DNA of 26,798 nt from Acidobacteriota bacterium (GTDB lineage Bacteria; Acidobacteriota; Terriglobia; Terriglobales; Acidobacteriaceae). Shown piece after piece: positions 9,060-16,868 of this stretch. The stretch is taken from NCBI GenBank assembly GCA_003225515.1, contig QIAK01000285.1:1289-28086 (forward strand). The letters are read 5' to 3'. Every line of letters begins with the position of its first letter. Position 1 is the first letter of the stretch. The notes below the pieces were generated by a model that was given only the letters and a program-made list of their open reading frames with translations, was not told the origin of the DNA and did not search any database. Position numbers and translations under genes: made by a program.

Positions 9060-10079
9060 ATGATGCAATGCCGCATTCTTGATTTCGAGACGGTGGACTG
9101 GAATGCCCTCGATCAGTTTCCTGATCGCACGGTCTTCCAGACGCGCGAGTGGCTGCGCTTCATCAGTGAGACGCAAAAAGCCGTGCCCGTGATTGTGGAA
9201 TTGCAGGAGGATGGGCAACTCGCCGGATATTTCTCGGGATTGACCATAAAGAAATTTGGGGTCAAGGTGCTAGGCAGTTCGTTCCCTGGTTGGACCACTC
9301 CTTACGTCGGCTTCAATCTATTGCCGGGAGCATCCCGGTCGGCGGCCTTGGCAGCCGTGGAACAACTTGCGTGGGATGATTTGAAGTGTATTCACATGGA
9401 AGTCTCAGACCCGTATTTTGCAATGGAAGACGGCGAGAAACTCGGATTTACATGCGGCTCCTATACTTCCTATCGAACCGATTTGCGGAAGAGTGATGAC
9501 GAACTATTCAATGGCATGGATAGTGCCTGCCGCCGCTGTGTGCGCAAGGCTGAAAAAAGTGGAGTGACCATCGAAGAAGCGCATGACGCCGCGTTTGCCG
9601 ACGAATATCACGAACAGCTGAAAGATGTTTTTGCCAAGCAGCAACTGGTCCCCACCTACGATGTGGAGCGTGTGCGATCTCTGGTCAAGCATCTCGAACC
9701 TACCGGGCGGGTTCTGCTGCTTCGAGCGCGCGACCCGGAAGGGAAGTGCATTGCGACCGGAATCTTTCCCGGCTTCAATAAGATTGCCGAATTCTGGGGA
9801 AACGCGAGTCTTCGGTCGGGACAGATCTGGCGTCCCAATGAATACATTCAGTGGTACGTCATGCGCTACTGGAAGAAGCGCGGCGTGGAAGTCTACGACT
9901 GGGGTGGAGAGGGCACGTACAAGGAAAAATATGGCTGCGTGCCGCACCAGGTGCCCTGGTTTACGAAATCACGTCATCAGATCGTGGGCAAGCTGCGCGA
10001 CGAAGCCAAAAAGATGTTTCAGCGCAAGCAGCGCCTGCTGGGTTGGCTGAAGACCGAGAAGGAGCGCCCTGCCGGGTAA
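9060..10079 (+). CDS. FemAB/GNAT-like acyltransferase (BioF2/CelD-type fold)
   Basis: 339 residues. The sequence has the layout of the FemAB-like acetyltransferase family: an N-terminal half with FQTREWLRFISE and PFxG-like strands, a basic helix with CRRCVRKAEKSGVTIEEA, and a C-terminal half with GIFPGFNKIAEFWGNA followed by a helix ending in YDWGGEGTYKEKYG. The last motif is typical of XrtA/PEP-CTERM-associated FemAB proteins. These enzymes are presumed to transfer acyl or aminoacyl groups to cell-wall or EPS sugars. Two ATGs at 9060 and 9063 are both possible starts. It sits 6 bases after algD and 9 bases before the sulfotransferase. A distant relative with the same fold is at 24819-25871. 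The substrate is unknown. Confidence 0.85.
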   Translation: MMQCRILDFETVDWNALDQFPDRTVFQTREWLRFISETQKAVPVIVELQEDGQLAGYFSGLTIKKFGVKVLGSSFPGWTTPYVGFNLLPGASRSAALAAVEQLAWDDLKCIHMEVSDPYFAMEDGEKLGFTCGSYTSYRTDLRKSDDELFNGMDSACRRCVRKAEKSGVTIEEAHDAAFADEYHEQLKDVFAKQQLVPTYDVERVRSLVKHLEPTGRVLLLRARDPEGKCIATGIFPGFNKIAEFWGNASLRSGQIWRPNEYIQWYVMRYWKKRGVEVYDWGGEGTYKEKYGCVPHQVPWFTKSRHQIVGKLRDEAKKMFQRKQRLLGWLKTEKERPAG

Positions 10080-10088
10080 ACTTTCAGC

Positions 10089-11069
10089 ATGAAGCCTCCC
10101 GTCTTTATCGTCGGGTGCCCTCGCTCCGGGACCAGTTTCCTCTATCATCTGCTGCTTTCGGCGGGCGGCTTCGCCGAGTTTCATACCCAGATGAATGTCT
10201 ACGATGTGCTGGAGCCGATTTACGGTGACCTGGGCACATTGAAGAACAAGAGAGCAGCCATCCGCGAATGGCTGCGCAGCAAGGCGTTCCGCGTGTCAGG
10301 ACTCGACTCGGTCGCCATTGAGGCGAAGATCATGGCGGAATGTCACGGAGCGAGTGACTTTCTCCGCATCATCATGGAAGAAATTGCGCTCCGGCAGGGA
10401 GTCGACCGCTGGATTGACTCCACCCCTACGAATATCCCTCATATGTTGCGAATTCGGGCCGACTTTCCGGACGCGCAATTCGTGCATATCATTCGCGACC
10501 CTCGTGATGTTGCCCTGTCACTCGATAAACGGGCTTGGAGCCGGCCTTTGCCATGGGACAAGACTAGGAGCCTATTGGCGGCAGGGCTTTATTGGGAGTG
10601 GATTGTACGCAGAGGTCGCCGGTTGGGCGCCTTGACAGCTCCGAATTACATGGAAGTGCGTTATGAAGATCTGGTGGAGAAACCGGGTGAAACACTCGCG
10701 CAAATAGGCAAATTTCTGCATCAGGATCTGGACTATGGCCGCATCCAGCAAGTCGGCATAGGTTCGGTCAAGAAGCCGCTCACCTCTTTCAATGAGGATC
10801 TGAAGGAAGGAAAGTTCACCCCGGTAGGAAGATGGAAGAGCAAGTTTCCTGCCGACCAGTTGATTCAGTTTGAGGCGCTGATAGGGAGCTATATGGGAGA
10901 GCTCGGATATTCCGTCTCGGCGGACGCCGAGACGCGCAACCATCCTCTGGGCAACAAGAGCATGCGCCTGATCTACGGGGCATATTACGAATGCAAGCAG
11001 TGGGCGAAAATTCACACGCCTCTGTCGCGGTTGATGGTGGATTATTCCGCGATTCTGATCGACAAGTAG
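10089..11069 (+). CDS. PAPS-dependent sulfotransferase family protein (copy 1)
   Basis: 326 residues. The N-terminal CPRSGTSFLYHLL (residues 10-22) is the 5'-phosphosulfate-binding loop, and RDPRDVALS (136-144) matches the 3'-phosphate-binding block of cytosolic-type sulfotransferases. YMEVRYEDLVEKPGETL is the usual following motif. The enzyme would move sulfate from PAPS to a hydroxyl or amine of a sugar or lipid, leaving PAP. It is the third gene of the algD run, 9 bases after the acyltransferase. A paralogue at 14707-15708 shares the loop, the SAGGFA stretch, the WLRSK helix and the YxDLV segment. PAPS synthesis genes are not in the window. The acceptor is unknown; the neighbouring algD suggests a uronate polymer. 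Confidence 0.9.
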   Translation: MKPPVFIVGCPRSGTSFLYHLLLSAGGFAEFHTQMNVYDVLEPIYGDLGTLKNKRAAIREWLRSKAFRVSGLDSVAIEAKIMAECHGASDFLRIIMEEIALRQGVDRWIDSTPTNIPHMLRIRADFPDAQFVHIIRDPRDVALSLDKRAWSRPLPWDKTRSLLAAGLYWEWIVRRGRRLGALTAPNYMEVRYEDLVEKPGETLAQIGKFLHQDLDYGRIQQVGIGSVKKPLTSFNEDLKEGKFTPVGRWKSKFPADQLIQFEALIGSYMGELGYSVSADAETRNHPLGNKSMRLIYGAYYECKQWAKIHTPLSRLMVDYSAILIDK

Positions 11070-11087
11070 GTGCACAGCCTGGCGGAA

Positions 11088-11762
11088 TTAACGATGACGG
11101 TAGACGTCCATGTGAGGCTTCCGGCTGAGGCGCTCGTATTGAGGACGCCAGCCAAAGGCTCTCTCCCTCATTGGAATGACGCCGGAAAACATGACGAGCA
11201 AGTCCCGAGGCGATCGCTGAAACGAATCTTCAATTCTCTGCACAATCTGATCCAAGACGCTGGGCGAGAAGGGGCTGAAGAAGTACAGCACTTGCGCCTC
11301 AGGCGCCAGGTTGTACTCCAGGGCATCTCCAGTGACGACCTCAATTTCTGTGCATACGGTGTGGGCTCGGCGATAACTCTGCAAATTGTTTCTGGCAATT
11401 TCCGCTAAGGTCGGAGCAAATTCCACGCCAATTATTCTGCGAAACGGGAATTCCGACGCGATCAGCAGTACCCGTCCTTTTCCGCAGCCGATATCAATGA
11501 ACGAATAGTCGTCGTACTGGACCGGTAGTTCCATCAGTGCGGATCGAGTGAGCGCGGGATGGTGCGATTGGTACTCCAGTCCCGCGGTTTTGTTCTTGCT
11601 GTCAAAATCCAGCCCGCTGAGGGGAATTTTGCCGCAGGTGTCCACCCCATGTATGAGATCCCACGCTTCGCAACGGGAGTGGTTAATCTCCCTGAGAACA
11701 GGCTTTGCCCAGGCTCTCGCTTTTACCCACGATTTTAAGCTTTCCCGAGCACTGATGATCAT
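11088..11762 (-). CDS. Class I SAM-dependent methyltransferase
   Basis: 224 residues. FIDIGCGKGRVLL (residues 88-100) is SAM-binding motif I, IIGVEFAPTLAEIARNNL is the acidic strand/helix of motif II, and IEVVTGDALEY with VLYFFSPF follow as the later strands. The length and the YQSHHPALTRSALMEL region before motif I resemble small-molecule or sugar methyltransferases found in EPS loci. It is convergent with the sulfotransferase (18 bases apart) and is transcribed alone. An A/T-rich tract at about 11800-11815 lies upstream and could help a promoter, but no clear -35/-10 pair was found. The ribosome-binding site is weak. The methyl acceptor cannot be inferred beyond a likely glycan context. Confidence 0.85.
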   Translation of the reverse strand: MIISARESLKSWVKARAWAKPVLREINHSRCEAWDLIHGVDTCGKIPLSGLDFDSKNKTAGLEYQSHHPALTRSALMELPVQYDDYSFIDIGCGKGRVLLIASEFPFRRIIGVEFAPTLAEIARNNLQSYRRAHTVCTEIEVVTGDALEYNLAPEAQVLYFFSPFSPSVLDQIVQRIEDSFQRSPRDLLVMFSGVIPMRERAFGWRPQYERLSRKPHMDVYRHR

Positions 11763-11998
11763 CGGGGACCAATCCTACCACCGTAGTTCAAGCTATAAGC
11801 TTTTTTTTCAAAAAAGCGCATTTGGAGAGCAGCTTCGGGCGAAGAGTTGCATCTGAATAGGGCTTCTGGCGGCCATCTGGGTGCCCCGATGGAAACCGGT
11901 ATATGTAATTTTGCGGTCACACTGGAGTAATATCGGGGTGAAAACCTCGGGCGGGGTCTGCCGGAATGAAGTGCACTAGAGCAATGAGGAGAAGCTGC
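11763..11998. other. Divergent intergenic region, methyltransferase / secreted propeller
   Basis: 236 bases between two divergent genes. It has a T8/A6 tract around 11800-11816 and a TTGCGG at 11911, but the spacing to TAATAT at 11928 is only 11 bases, so this is not a convincing promoter. GAGGAGAAG at 11986-11994 is the ribosome-binding site of the following gene. No RNA gene or repeat was recognised. Confidence 0.4.
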
Positions 11999-12856
11999 AT
12001 GATCCCATTTCGTAGGGTATTGCTTTCAGCATTTACGCTGCTTACAGCCATTTCGCCTTTGTTCGCGCAGCAGCTATACATTACGAATGAACCACTGATG
12101 ACCCTTGAGCGTCTCAATATTGGCACCGGGGCGCTGTCAACGTTGTACAACATCGGCGCGAAACCCGATGATCTGACGCTCAACTCCCTGGGGCAGCTTA
12201 TCTACACCGTTCCATCGACAGGAACGGTGTACCTGTACGATCCGGTCACGAGCACCAACTCCGTTCTTGCAAGCGGACTCCCGTATGCGCGCGACCTGGC
12301 CATTGAGCCTGGTGGGAACACGATGCTGATCGCGATCTACAGCCCCGGCAAGATCATGCGCTACGACTTCAAGACGAAAACCACGGTTGCGTTGGCGCAG
12401 AAGCTTGGTTCTTGTGATGGCATCACCTATGACGCGTACGGCAATCTGTATGCGGTTGCGAACCACAACACAATCGTCCAGATCGATCCTTCAACGGGAG
12501 CCGTGCTGAAGACCCTGACTCTGGAGGCGCATTACAAAACCAATGGCGCTGACGGCTTGACCTATGACAGCTTCACACGCAGTTTGTGGGCGACGCACGC
12601 TGGCACGACCGGCAAGGGTCTTATTCAAATACCGGTGACAGCTTCGGGTTTCACCACGGGTAATTTCAGTCTGTATCTTTTCACATCACAGCTCTCAGGG
12701 AGTGCACCGGACGGACTCAAGTCCGACGGCAAGGGCAACTTGTACGTCGGCGCAATCCACACGGTATTCGTCTACAACATTGCAAGTAATACGATCACCA
12801 AGAGCTTCGTAGTCGGCGGTGCGGATGGAGTTTCATTAGTGCCGGGAACCTACTGA
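11999..12856 (+). CDS. Secreted beta-propeller protein (NHL/SMP-30-like repeats)
   Basis: The longest frame starts at 11966, but the ATG at 11999 is preferred: GAGGAGAAG at 11986-11994 gives it a strong ribosome-binding site, and the protein then begins MIPFRRVLLSAFTLLTAI with a signal-peptidase site near SPLFAQQ. The mature part of about 260 residues repeats blade-like units with D-G-L-T/D-L-T-L and G-N-L-Y motifs (DDLTLNSLGQLIYTV, DGITYDAYGNLYAVA, DGLTYDSFTRSLWAT, DGLKSDGKGNLYVGA), typical of six-bladed NHL/SMP-30-type propellers. No catalytic metal set is obvious. It is exported, probably periplasmic or extracellular, and might bind glycan or protein. The C-terminus (SLVPGTY) has no PEP-CTERM or other sorting signal. 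Function unknown. Confidence 0.85.
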   Translation: MIPFRRVLLSAFTLLTAISPLFAQQLYITNEPLMTLERLNIGTGALSTLYNIGAKPDDLTLNSLGQLIYTVPSTGTVYLYDPVTSTNSVLASGLPYARDLAIEPGGNTMLIAIYSPGKIMRYDFKTKTTVALAQKLGSCDGITYDAYGNLYAVANHNTIVQIDPSTGAVLKTLTLEAHYKTNGADGLTYDSFTRSLWATHAGTTGKGLIQIPVTASGFTTGNFSLYLFTSQLSGSAPDGLKSDGKGNLYVGAIHTVFVYNIASNTITKSFVVGGADGVSLVPGTY

Positions 12857-12909
12857 AACACTGAGATTTTTATCCTGCTGCCAAGTCCTGGCGTGATGCA
12901 GTCCGGCGA

Positions 12910-14439
12910 TCACGAGTTCTTCTTACGCCTGAAGCTCTTGGCCAATTGCACGAAGGCCGTAATTCGTTCACGGTGCAATACGAGTAAGGCGCCCGTATAG
13001 GCAATCACTCCCACTGCAACTTCGATTACCAGGCGCACTGCCATCGGCAAAGTTTGGGGCATCGTCCATTTCAACAACAGGACCAGCCCTGTCATGACGA
13101 GGGTTCCATCGATAGCAGGACGAAGAGCGCGGATGTACTCTCCTGTTTTCATCCCGATCGAACTAAAGGTCTTCCAGTAGAGGGGAATCGCAACGAGAGG
13201 ATAGGCCGCCACCCAGCCCATGGCCACGCCGGCCGTGCCCCAGTGGCTGCCGGCATAGAAGGCGCAGGGAAGAATGACGACGGCCAGCAGATCGCTCCAC
13301 ATTACAAAGCGTGGATTGCCGATTGCAGTCAAAACTTTAGGAAGAAGCGCCACCATCGAGCGGACCGCTGCGTAGATGGAAAGTATTTCCAAAGGCACGA
13401 CCGCGCTATCCCATTTGTGTCCCAGCGCCACCGGGATCAGTTCTCTTGCCACCAACCCCAGCCCAACTGTGGCTGGGAACGTAATCAGGGACATTGCCTC
13501 GGACAATGTCCGCACATAGCGGCGAAGTTCCGCGGGTTGTTTTTGCACCAGCGCCAGATAGCTGGGAATCACGGTGGTGACCAGCGATGTGATTTTTTCC
13601 AGCGGTACGTTCGCCAGAGTCCAGGCCATACCGTAAAAGCCAAGCGAGGTTTGGCCCAGGGTTCGGCCAACGGTGACGTTATCCAGCGTCTGGTAGGAAT
13701 TCATGGCTACGAGCGAAACCGCCACATGCCAGCCGAAGAGTAGAGGCTTGCGGATCTCCGAAATACGAGGCATGGCAAAGCGGTGCGGGCGAGTTGCGAC
13801 GATCAGAATAGCGCGCAGCGAAATGCCCACCAGATTACCCATCACGAGCGCCCAGTATCCGAAGCCAAAGTAGGCCATCGACAACGTGATGGCTGCCGCG
13901 ACGATCGCGTTCACCGCATCAAAAATAGAGAGCAGGCGGAAGCGGATCTCTTTGTTGAGCAGGCCCTCGGAAACCGCCCGGAATCCCCATGGCACCAGCG
14001 CGCTGCAGGCAACAATGATCACCATTACAAGGCGCGGAGTGCGGAAGAAGAGCGCTATGGGATGAGCCAGTGCGGAGGCAATGGCGAAGCATGTGATTCC
14101 AGCCAGCAGCGAGAACGTGTTCAGTTGGGCAACCTGATCTTCGGTAAGGTCAGGAAAATTTACGATGACGCGGAGAATGCCAAAATCTCCAACGCACCTG
14201 AGATATGGAACCAGGATCATCGCCATCGCAACCAAGCCAAAATCTGCGGGAGATAGCAGTCGGACAACGATCAGCAACGAAACCCAGGCGAATATCTGAC
14301 TGATCCAGTCGCCGATCGCTTTCCATGCCAGGCTGCCGACCAGGGAGCGGTCGCTCTTTTTGGGCGCGGAGGTCCCCGCAGGAGTGGTTTTGATGGGCGC
14401 GGGTTCCGGAGTCGTGGAGATGGTTTCGCGGGAGTCCAA
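12910..14439 (-). CDS. Polysaccharide flippase, Wzx/PST family
   Basis: 509 residues with about 12-14 hydrophobic segments from residue 35 to 495. The opening GSLAWKAIGDWISQIFAWVS, then VVRLLSPADFGLVAMAM, is characteristic of PST/MOP-superfamily oligosaccharide flippases (the Polysacc_synt/WzxC type). It should move a lipid-linked repeat unit across the inner membrane to the periplasm. The start is TTG at 14439; a TGA lies two codons upstream and no ATG or GTG is available before the first membrane segment. The N-terminal 30 residues are Thr/Pro/Lys-rich and cytosolic. The ribosome-binding site is weak. It is transcribed alone on the minus strand, divergent from sulfotransferase copy 2. No Wzy polymerase or Wza/Wzc gene accompanies it here. 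Confidence 0.9.
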   Translation of the reverse strand: MDSRETISTTPEPAPIKTTPAGTSAPKKSDRSLVGSLAWKAIGDWISQIFAWVSLLIVVRLLSPADFGLVAMAMILVPYLRCVGDFGILRVIVNFPDLTEDQVAQLNTFSLLAGITCFAIASALAHPIALFFRTPRLVMVIIVACSALVPWGFRAVSEGLLNKEIRFRLLSIFDAVNAIVAAAITLSMAYFGFGYWALVMGNLVGISLRAILIVATRPHRFAMPRISEIRKPLLFGWHVAVSLVAMNSYQTLDNVTVGRTLGQTSLGFYGMAWTLANVPLEKITSLVTTVIPSYLALVQKQPAELRRYVRTLSEAMSLITFPATVGLGLVARELIPVALGHKWDSAVVPLEILSIYAAVRSMVALLPKVLTAIGNPRFVMWSDLLAVVILPCAFYAGSHWGTAGVAMGWVAAYPLVAIPLYWKTFSSIGMKTGEYIRALRPAIDGTLVMTGLVLLLKWTMPQTLPMAVRLVIEVAVGVIAYTGALLVLHRERITAFVQLAKSFRRKKNS

Positions 14440-14635
14440 GGCTCAATGTGGACAACTCAGCAAGGCCGCCCGAATCGTCAGACCTCATTGTCATGGAATA
14501 CAGCGAATCTGCCAAGACTAAGCTTGTAATTTCTGTGAGTTCAGGCCGGCGACGTTGGGGAGCGACGGTTGGAGCAGCGGGAGCGAATTCGAAGGATTTC
14601 CGTACCTTCGAGAAAGGGAGTGCTCGTGGAGCGAA

Positions 14636-14644
14636 TGCTATACT
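14636..14644 (+). promoter_or_regulatory. Candidate extended -10 promoter upstream of sulfotransferase copy 2
   Basis: TGCTATACT at 14636-14644 is a good extended -10 (TGC + TATACT) but no clear -35 is present at 16-18 bases. It lies 62 bases before the GTG start at 14707. The surrounding 267-base divergent region otherwise holds nothing recognisable. Confidence 0.35.
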
Positions 14645-14706
14645 GCCTTCACCCTCCTGACCAGCGCAAGTAGGGCGCGCATTCCGGGAGCGACCTGCGA
14701 AAACCC

Positions 14707-15708
14707 GTGTCCACTGCACGAAGTCAAGCACCGGTATTCGTAATGGGCTGCCATCGTTCCGGCACCAATCTCCTCTACGACAACTTGATGTCCGCGGGCG
14801 GTTTCGCCATTTACCGCGGATATATGCCCGTCCACAAACTTCTGATTCCGCGCTTTGGGAACCTGGAGAGCCGCGCGAATCGCGAACAGGCTTTGAAAGT
14901 TTGGCTTCGCAGCAAAGGCTTCCGCCGGTCCGGGCTGGAATCGGCTCTGGTCAGTGAAAGAGTGCTGAACGAGTGTAAAAATGGTGGGGACTTCATCCGC
15001 ATCACCATGGACGAGATCGCACGCCAGCAAAAGGCGGCCCGCTGGGCGGTTTACGATCCTGATACCGTGCTGTACGTTCCAGCCATCAAAGCCGATATCC
15101 CGGACGCCTTATTCGTACACATTCTGCGGGATGGCAGAGACATTGCGCTTTCGCTGATGAAGATGGGCGGCTTTCGTCCATTCCCCTGGAACCGAAAGCA
15201 GCGCAGTTTGCTCGAGACCGCCATGTACTGGGACTGGACCGTGCGGCGTGGCCGAAATTATGGACGACAGCTTTCTTCCGATTACATTGAAATTCACTAT
15301 GAGGATTTAGTCTCCGATCCGCGCCGCACTCTGAGCAAACTGGGAGAGTTCATCGAGCATGAACTCGACTATGATCACATTCAGAAATCCGGGCTGGGTC
15401 GTATTCGAGAATCAAATTCATCCTTTCGTGAGGAGCCGAAGGAAGCCCAGGGAAATCCGGTGAACCGCTGGAAAGAGAAACTCACGGCGGAACAGATAGC
15501 CGGACTGGAAGCCGTGATTGGGGACGCGCTGCAGGAGTTCGGCTACGAGCTCACAACTACAGAGCGCGATCGCCATCCCAGTTTCAAAGACCGGTGGATG
15601 CGATCCTTTTATCCCATGCTGCTTGATACGAAGTTGTTCCTGAAGAACAAGACTCCATTGGGCCGCTTCTCTGATCTTTCCACGCTCGAATTGGACGCGA
15701 ACGACTAG
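14707..15708 (+). CDS. PAPS-dependent sulfotransferase family protein (copy 2)
   Basis: 333 residues from a GTG start; no stronger in-frame start is available before the conserved loop. CHRSGTNLLYDNLMSAGG (residues 15-32) is the phosphosulfate loop, with His in place of the usual Pro of PRSGT. RDGRDIALSL matches the 3'-phosphate block, with Gly where copy 1 has Pro. The C-terminal NPVNRWKEKLTAEQIAGLEA matches the common sulfotransferase ending. It is a paralogue of the 10089-11069 gene over nearly the full length. It would transfer sulfate from PAPS to a glycan or lipid hydroxyl. The His and Gly changes may shift cofactor affinity or specificity but do not obviously abolish function. The next gene, 15832-16815, lies 123 bases downstream. 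Confidence 0.9.
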   Translation: MSTARSQAPVFVMGCHRSGTNLLYDNLMSAGGFAIYRGYMPVHKLLIPRFGNLESRANREQALKVWLRSKGFRRSGLESALVSERVLNECKNGGDFIRITMDEIARQQKAARWAVYDPDTVLYVPAIKADIPDALFVHILRDGRDIALSLMKMGGFRPFPWNRKQRSLLETAMYWDWTVRRGRNYGRQLSSDYIEIHYEDLVSDPRRTLSKLGEFIEHELDYDHIQKSGLGRIRESNSSFREEPKEAQGNPVNRWKEKLTAEQIAGLEAVIGDALQEFGYELTTTERDRHPSFKDRWMRSFYPMLLDTKLFLKNKTPLGRFSDLSTLELDAND

Positions 15709-15760
15709 AACCTGGTCCGTGACGGTTGCGTTGCACGCCCAATCATCTCAAAGATTCATC

Positions 15761-15769
15761 TGCTATTCT
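15761..15769 (+). promoter_or_regulatory. Candidate extended -10 promoter before the His-rich propeller gene
   Basis: TGCTATTCT at 15761-15769 is followed by GAAT, nearly identical to the string at 7535-7547. No -35 is seen at normal spacing (TTGCAC at 15731 is 27 bases away). It sits about 63 bases before the ATG at 15832. Confidence 0.3.
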
Positions 15770-15831
15770 GAATCGAGCTCACTCATGGCTCTACCGGACA
15801 CACCGGTTTCGAGGGTTTCACGATCAACGGT

Positions 15832-16815
15832 ATGCGCGAGATCTACGTCGTAGGTGGGCAGGTACGGCAGAATGTTTTTCGCAAGCTGGAAGAGTGGCAA
15901 TCCTGCGACCTGGGCCGAATCATTCGACTGGCTTTGGAAGCTAAGAAATCGACCAGCTGTGTTGAGTACGTGTCCCCGGCTGAAGCCTGTCCGGACGGCA
16001 CCTCGGCAATTCTTTTCAAGTCCGCATACCTCGATGGAAATACTCTTTACGCGTGCACTTCGACCGAAGTATTGATTTACGAGCTCCCGGATTTTCGTCG
16101 GACCGGCTACATTTCACTACCCTGCTTTAATGACGTTCATCATGTGTGCCCGACGGGACGAGGCACGCTCGCAGTCGCCGTAACTGGACTTGATTTGGTC
16201 GTCGAAGTGACGATGGCCGGCGACCTCGTACGCGAGTGGAACGCACTGGGAGAAGATACGTGGGCGCGTTTTTCGCGAGAAATTGATTATCGCAAAGTAG
16301 CAACCACCAAACCTCATCGTTCGCATCCCAACCACGTATTCCAGCTTGAGGGGGAGCTTTGGGTAACTCGTCTTTACCAGAAGGATGCAATTTGCCTCAC
16401 CCGCGAGGCACGCATCGACATCGGCGTGGAAAAGCCGCATGATGGCTATCTGTTTCAGGACGCAGTGTATTTCACGACCGTGGATGGACGCGTGGTTGTG
16501 GTCGATCAAAAAAGCTTAAAGGTAAGAATCGCATTCGACTTGAATCAAATGCATCCTGAACCGAGACAAGTGTTGGGATGGTGTCGCGGTCTACTGCCCG
16601 TCGACGAGCGATTTATCTGGGTTGGCTTCACGCGAGTTCGTCCTACAAAATTCGTGGAAAATGTAACCTGGATTCGAAAGGGAAAATCGCAGCGCAAAGC
16701 ATCCCATCTCGGTCTCTACGATCTTAAACGCGGCGAATGTGTCGACGAAATCGCCCTGGAACCGCATGGCATCGGCGTTGTCTTTAGCCTGCTGCCGGCA
16801 TCTGGCAAATCGTGA
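15832..16815 (+). CDS. His-rich propeller-like protein, arylsulfotransferase-like phrasing (function unknown)
   Basis: 327 residues, no signal peptide, so probably cytosolic. The start is the first ATG after an in-frame TGA at 15769; its ribosome-binding site is poor. The sequence repeats four-strand, blade-like units and places histidines at regular intervals: DVHH at 102-104, HRSHPNHV at 162-169, KPHDG at 201-205, WCRG at 250-253 and PHGIG at 311-315. The stretches GLDLVVEVTMAGDLVREW and HPNHVFQLEGELWVTRL resemble the 'D-x-I-V-E-V-D-G-x-V-x-W-E-W' and 'H-x-N-S-V' phrasing of the PAPS-independent arylsulfotransferase/NHL propellers (recalled, not searched). It follows a sulfotransferase and precedes a deacetylase. 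It could be an enzyme or a glycan-sensing propeller; a TIGR03032/DUF4915-like relationship is another option. Confidence 0.82.
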   Translation: MREIYVVGGQVRQNVFRKLEEWQSCDLGRIIRLALEAKKSTSCVEYVSPAEACPDGTSAILFKSAYLDGNTLYACTSTEVLIYELPDFRRTGYISLPCFNDVHHVCPTGRGTLAVAVTGLDLVVEVTMAGDLVREWNALGEDTWARFSREIDYRKVATTKPHRSHPNHVFQLEGELWVTRLYQKDAICLTREARIDIGVEKPHDGYLFQDAVYFTTVDGRVVVVDQKSLKVRIAFDLNQMHPEPRQVLGWCRGLLPVDERFIWVGFTRVRPTKFVENVTWIRKGKSQRKASHLGLYDLKRGECVDEIALEPHGIGVVFSLLPASGKS

Positions 16816-16868
16816 ACCCCATGAGCGAAATCTCTAAGGTTGACTTTCTGGCGGGGCGGTATTGATCC

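Noticed and set aside
11797..11808. AGCT-ATA-AGCT followed by T8 as an intrinsic terminator
   Set aside because: The stem is only four weak pairs and sits upstream of two divergent genes, where no transcript is expected to end.
11966..11998. Upstream start for the secreted propeller at 11966
   Set aside because: It would add 11 residues before the signal peptide, while the ATG at 11999 has a strong ribosome-binding site at good spacing.
13054..13743. 229-codon plus-strand open frame opposite the flippase gene
   Set aside because: It is antisense to a clear membrane-protein gene, is rich in His/Gln/Arg with no recognisable domain, and has no ribosome-binding site; it is a codon-bias shadow.
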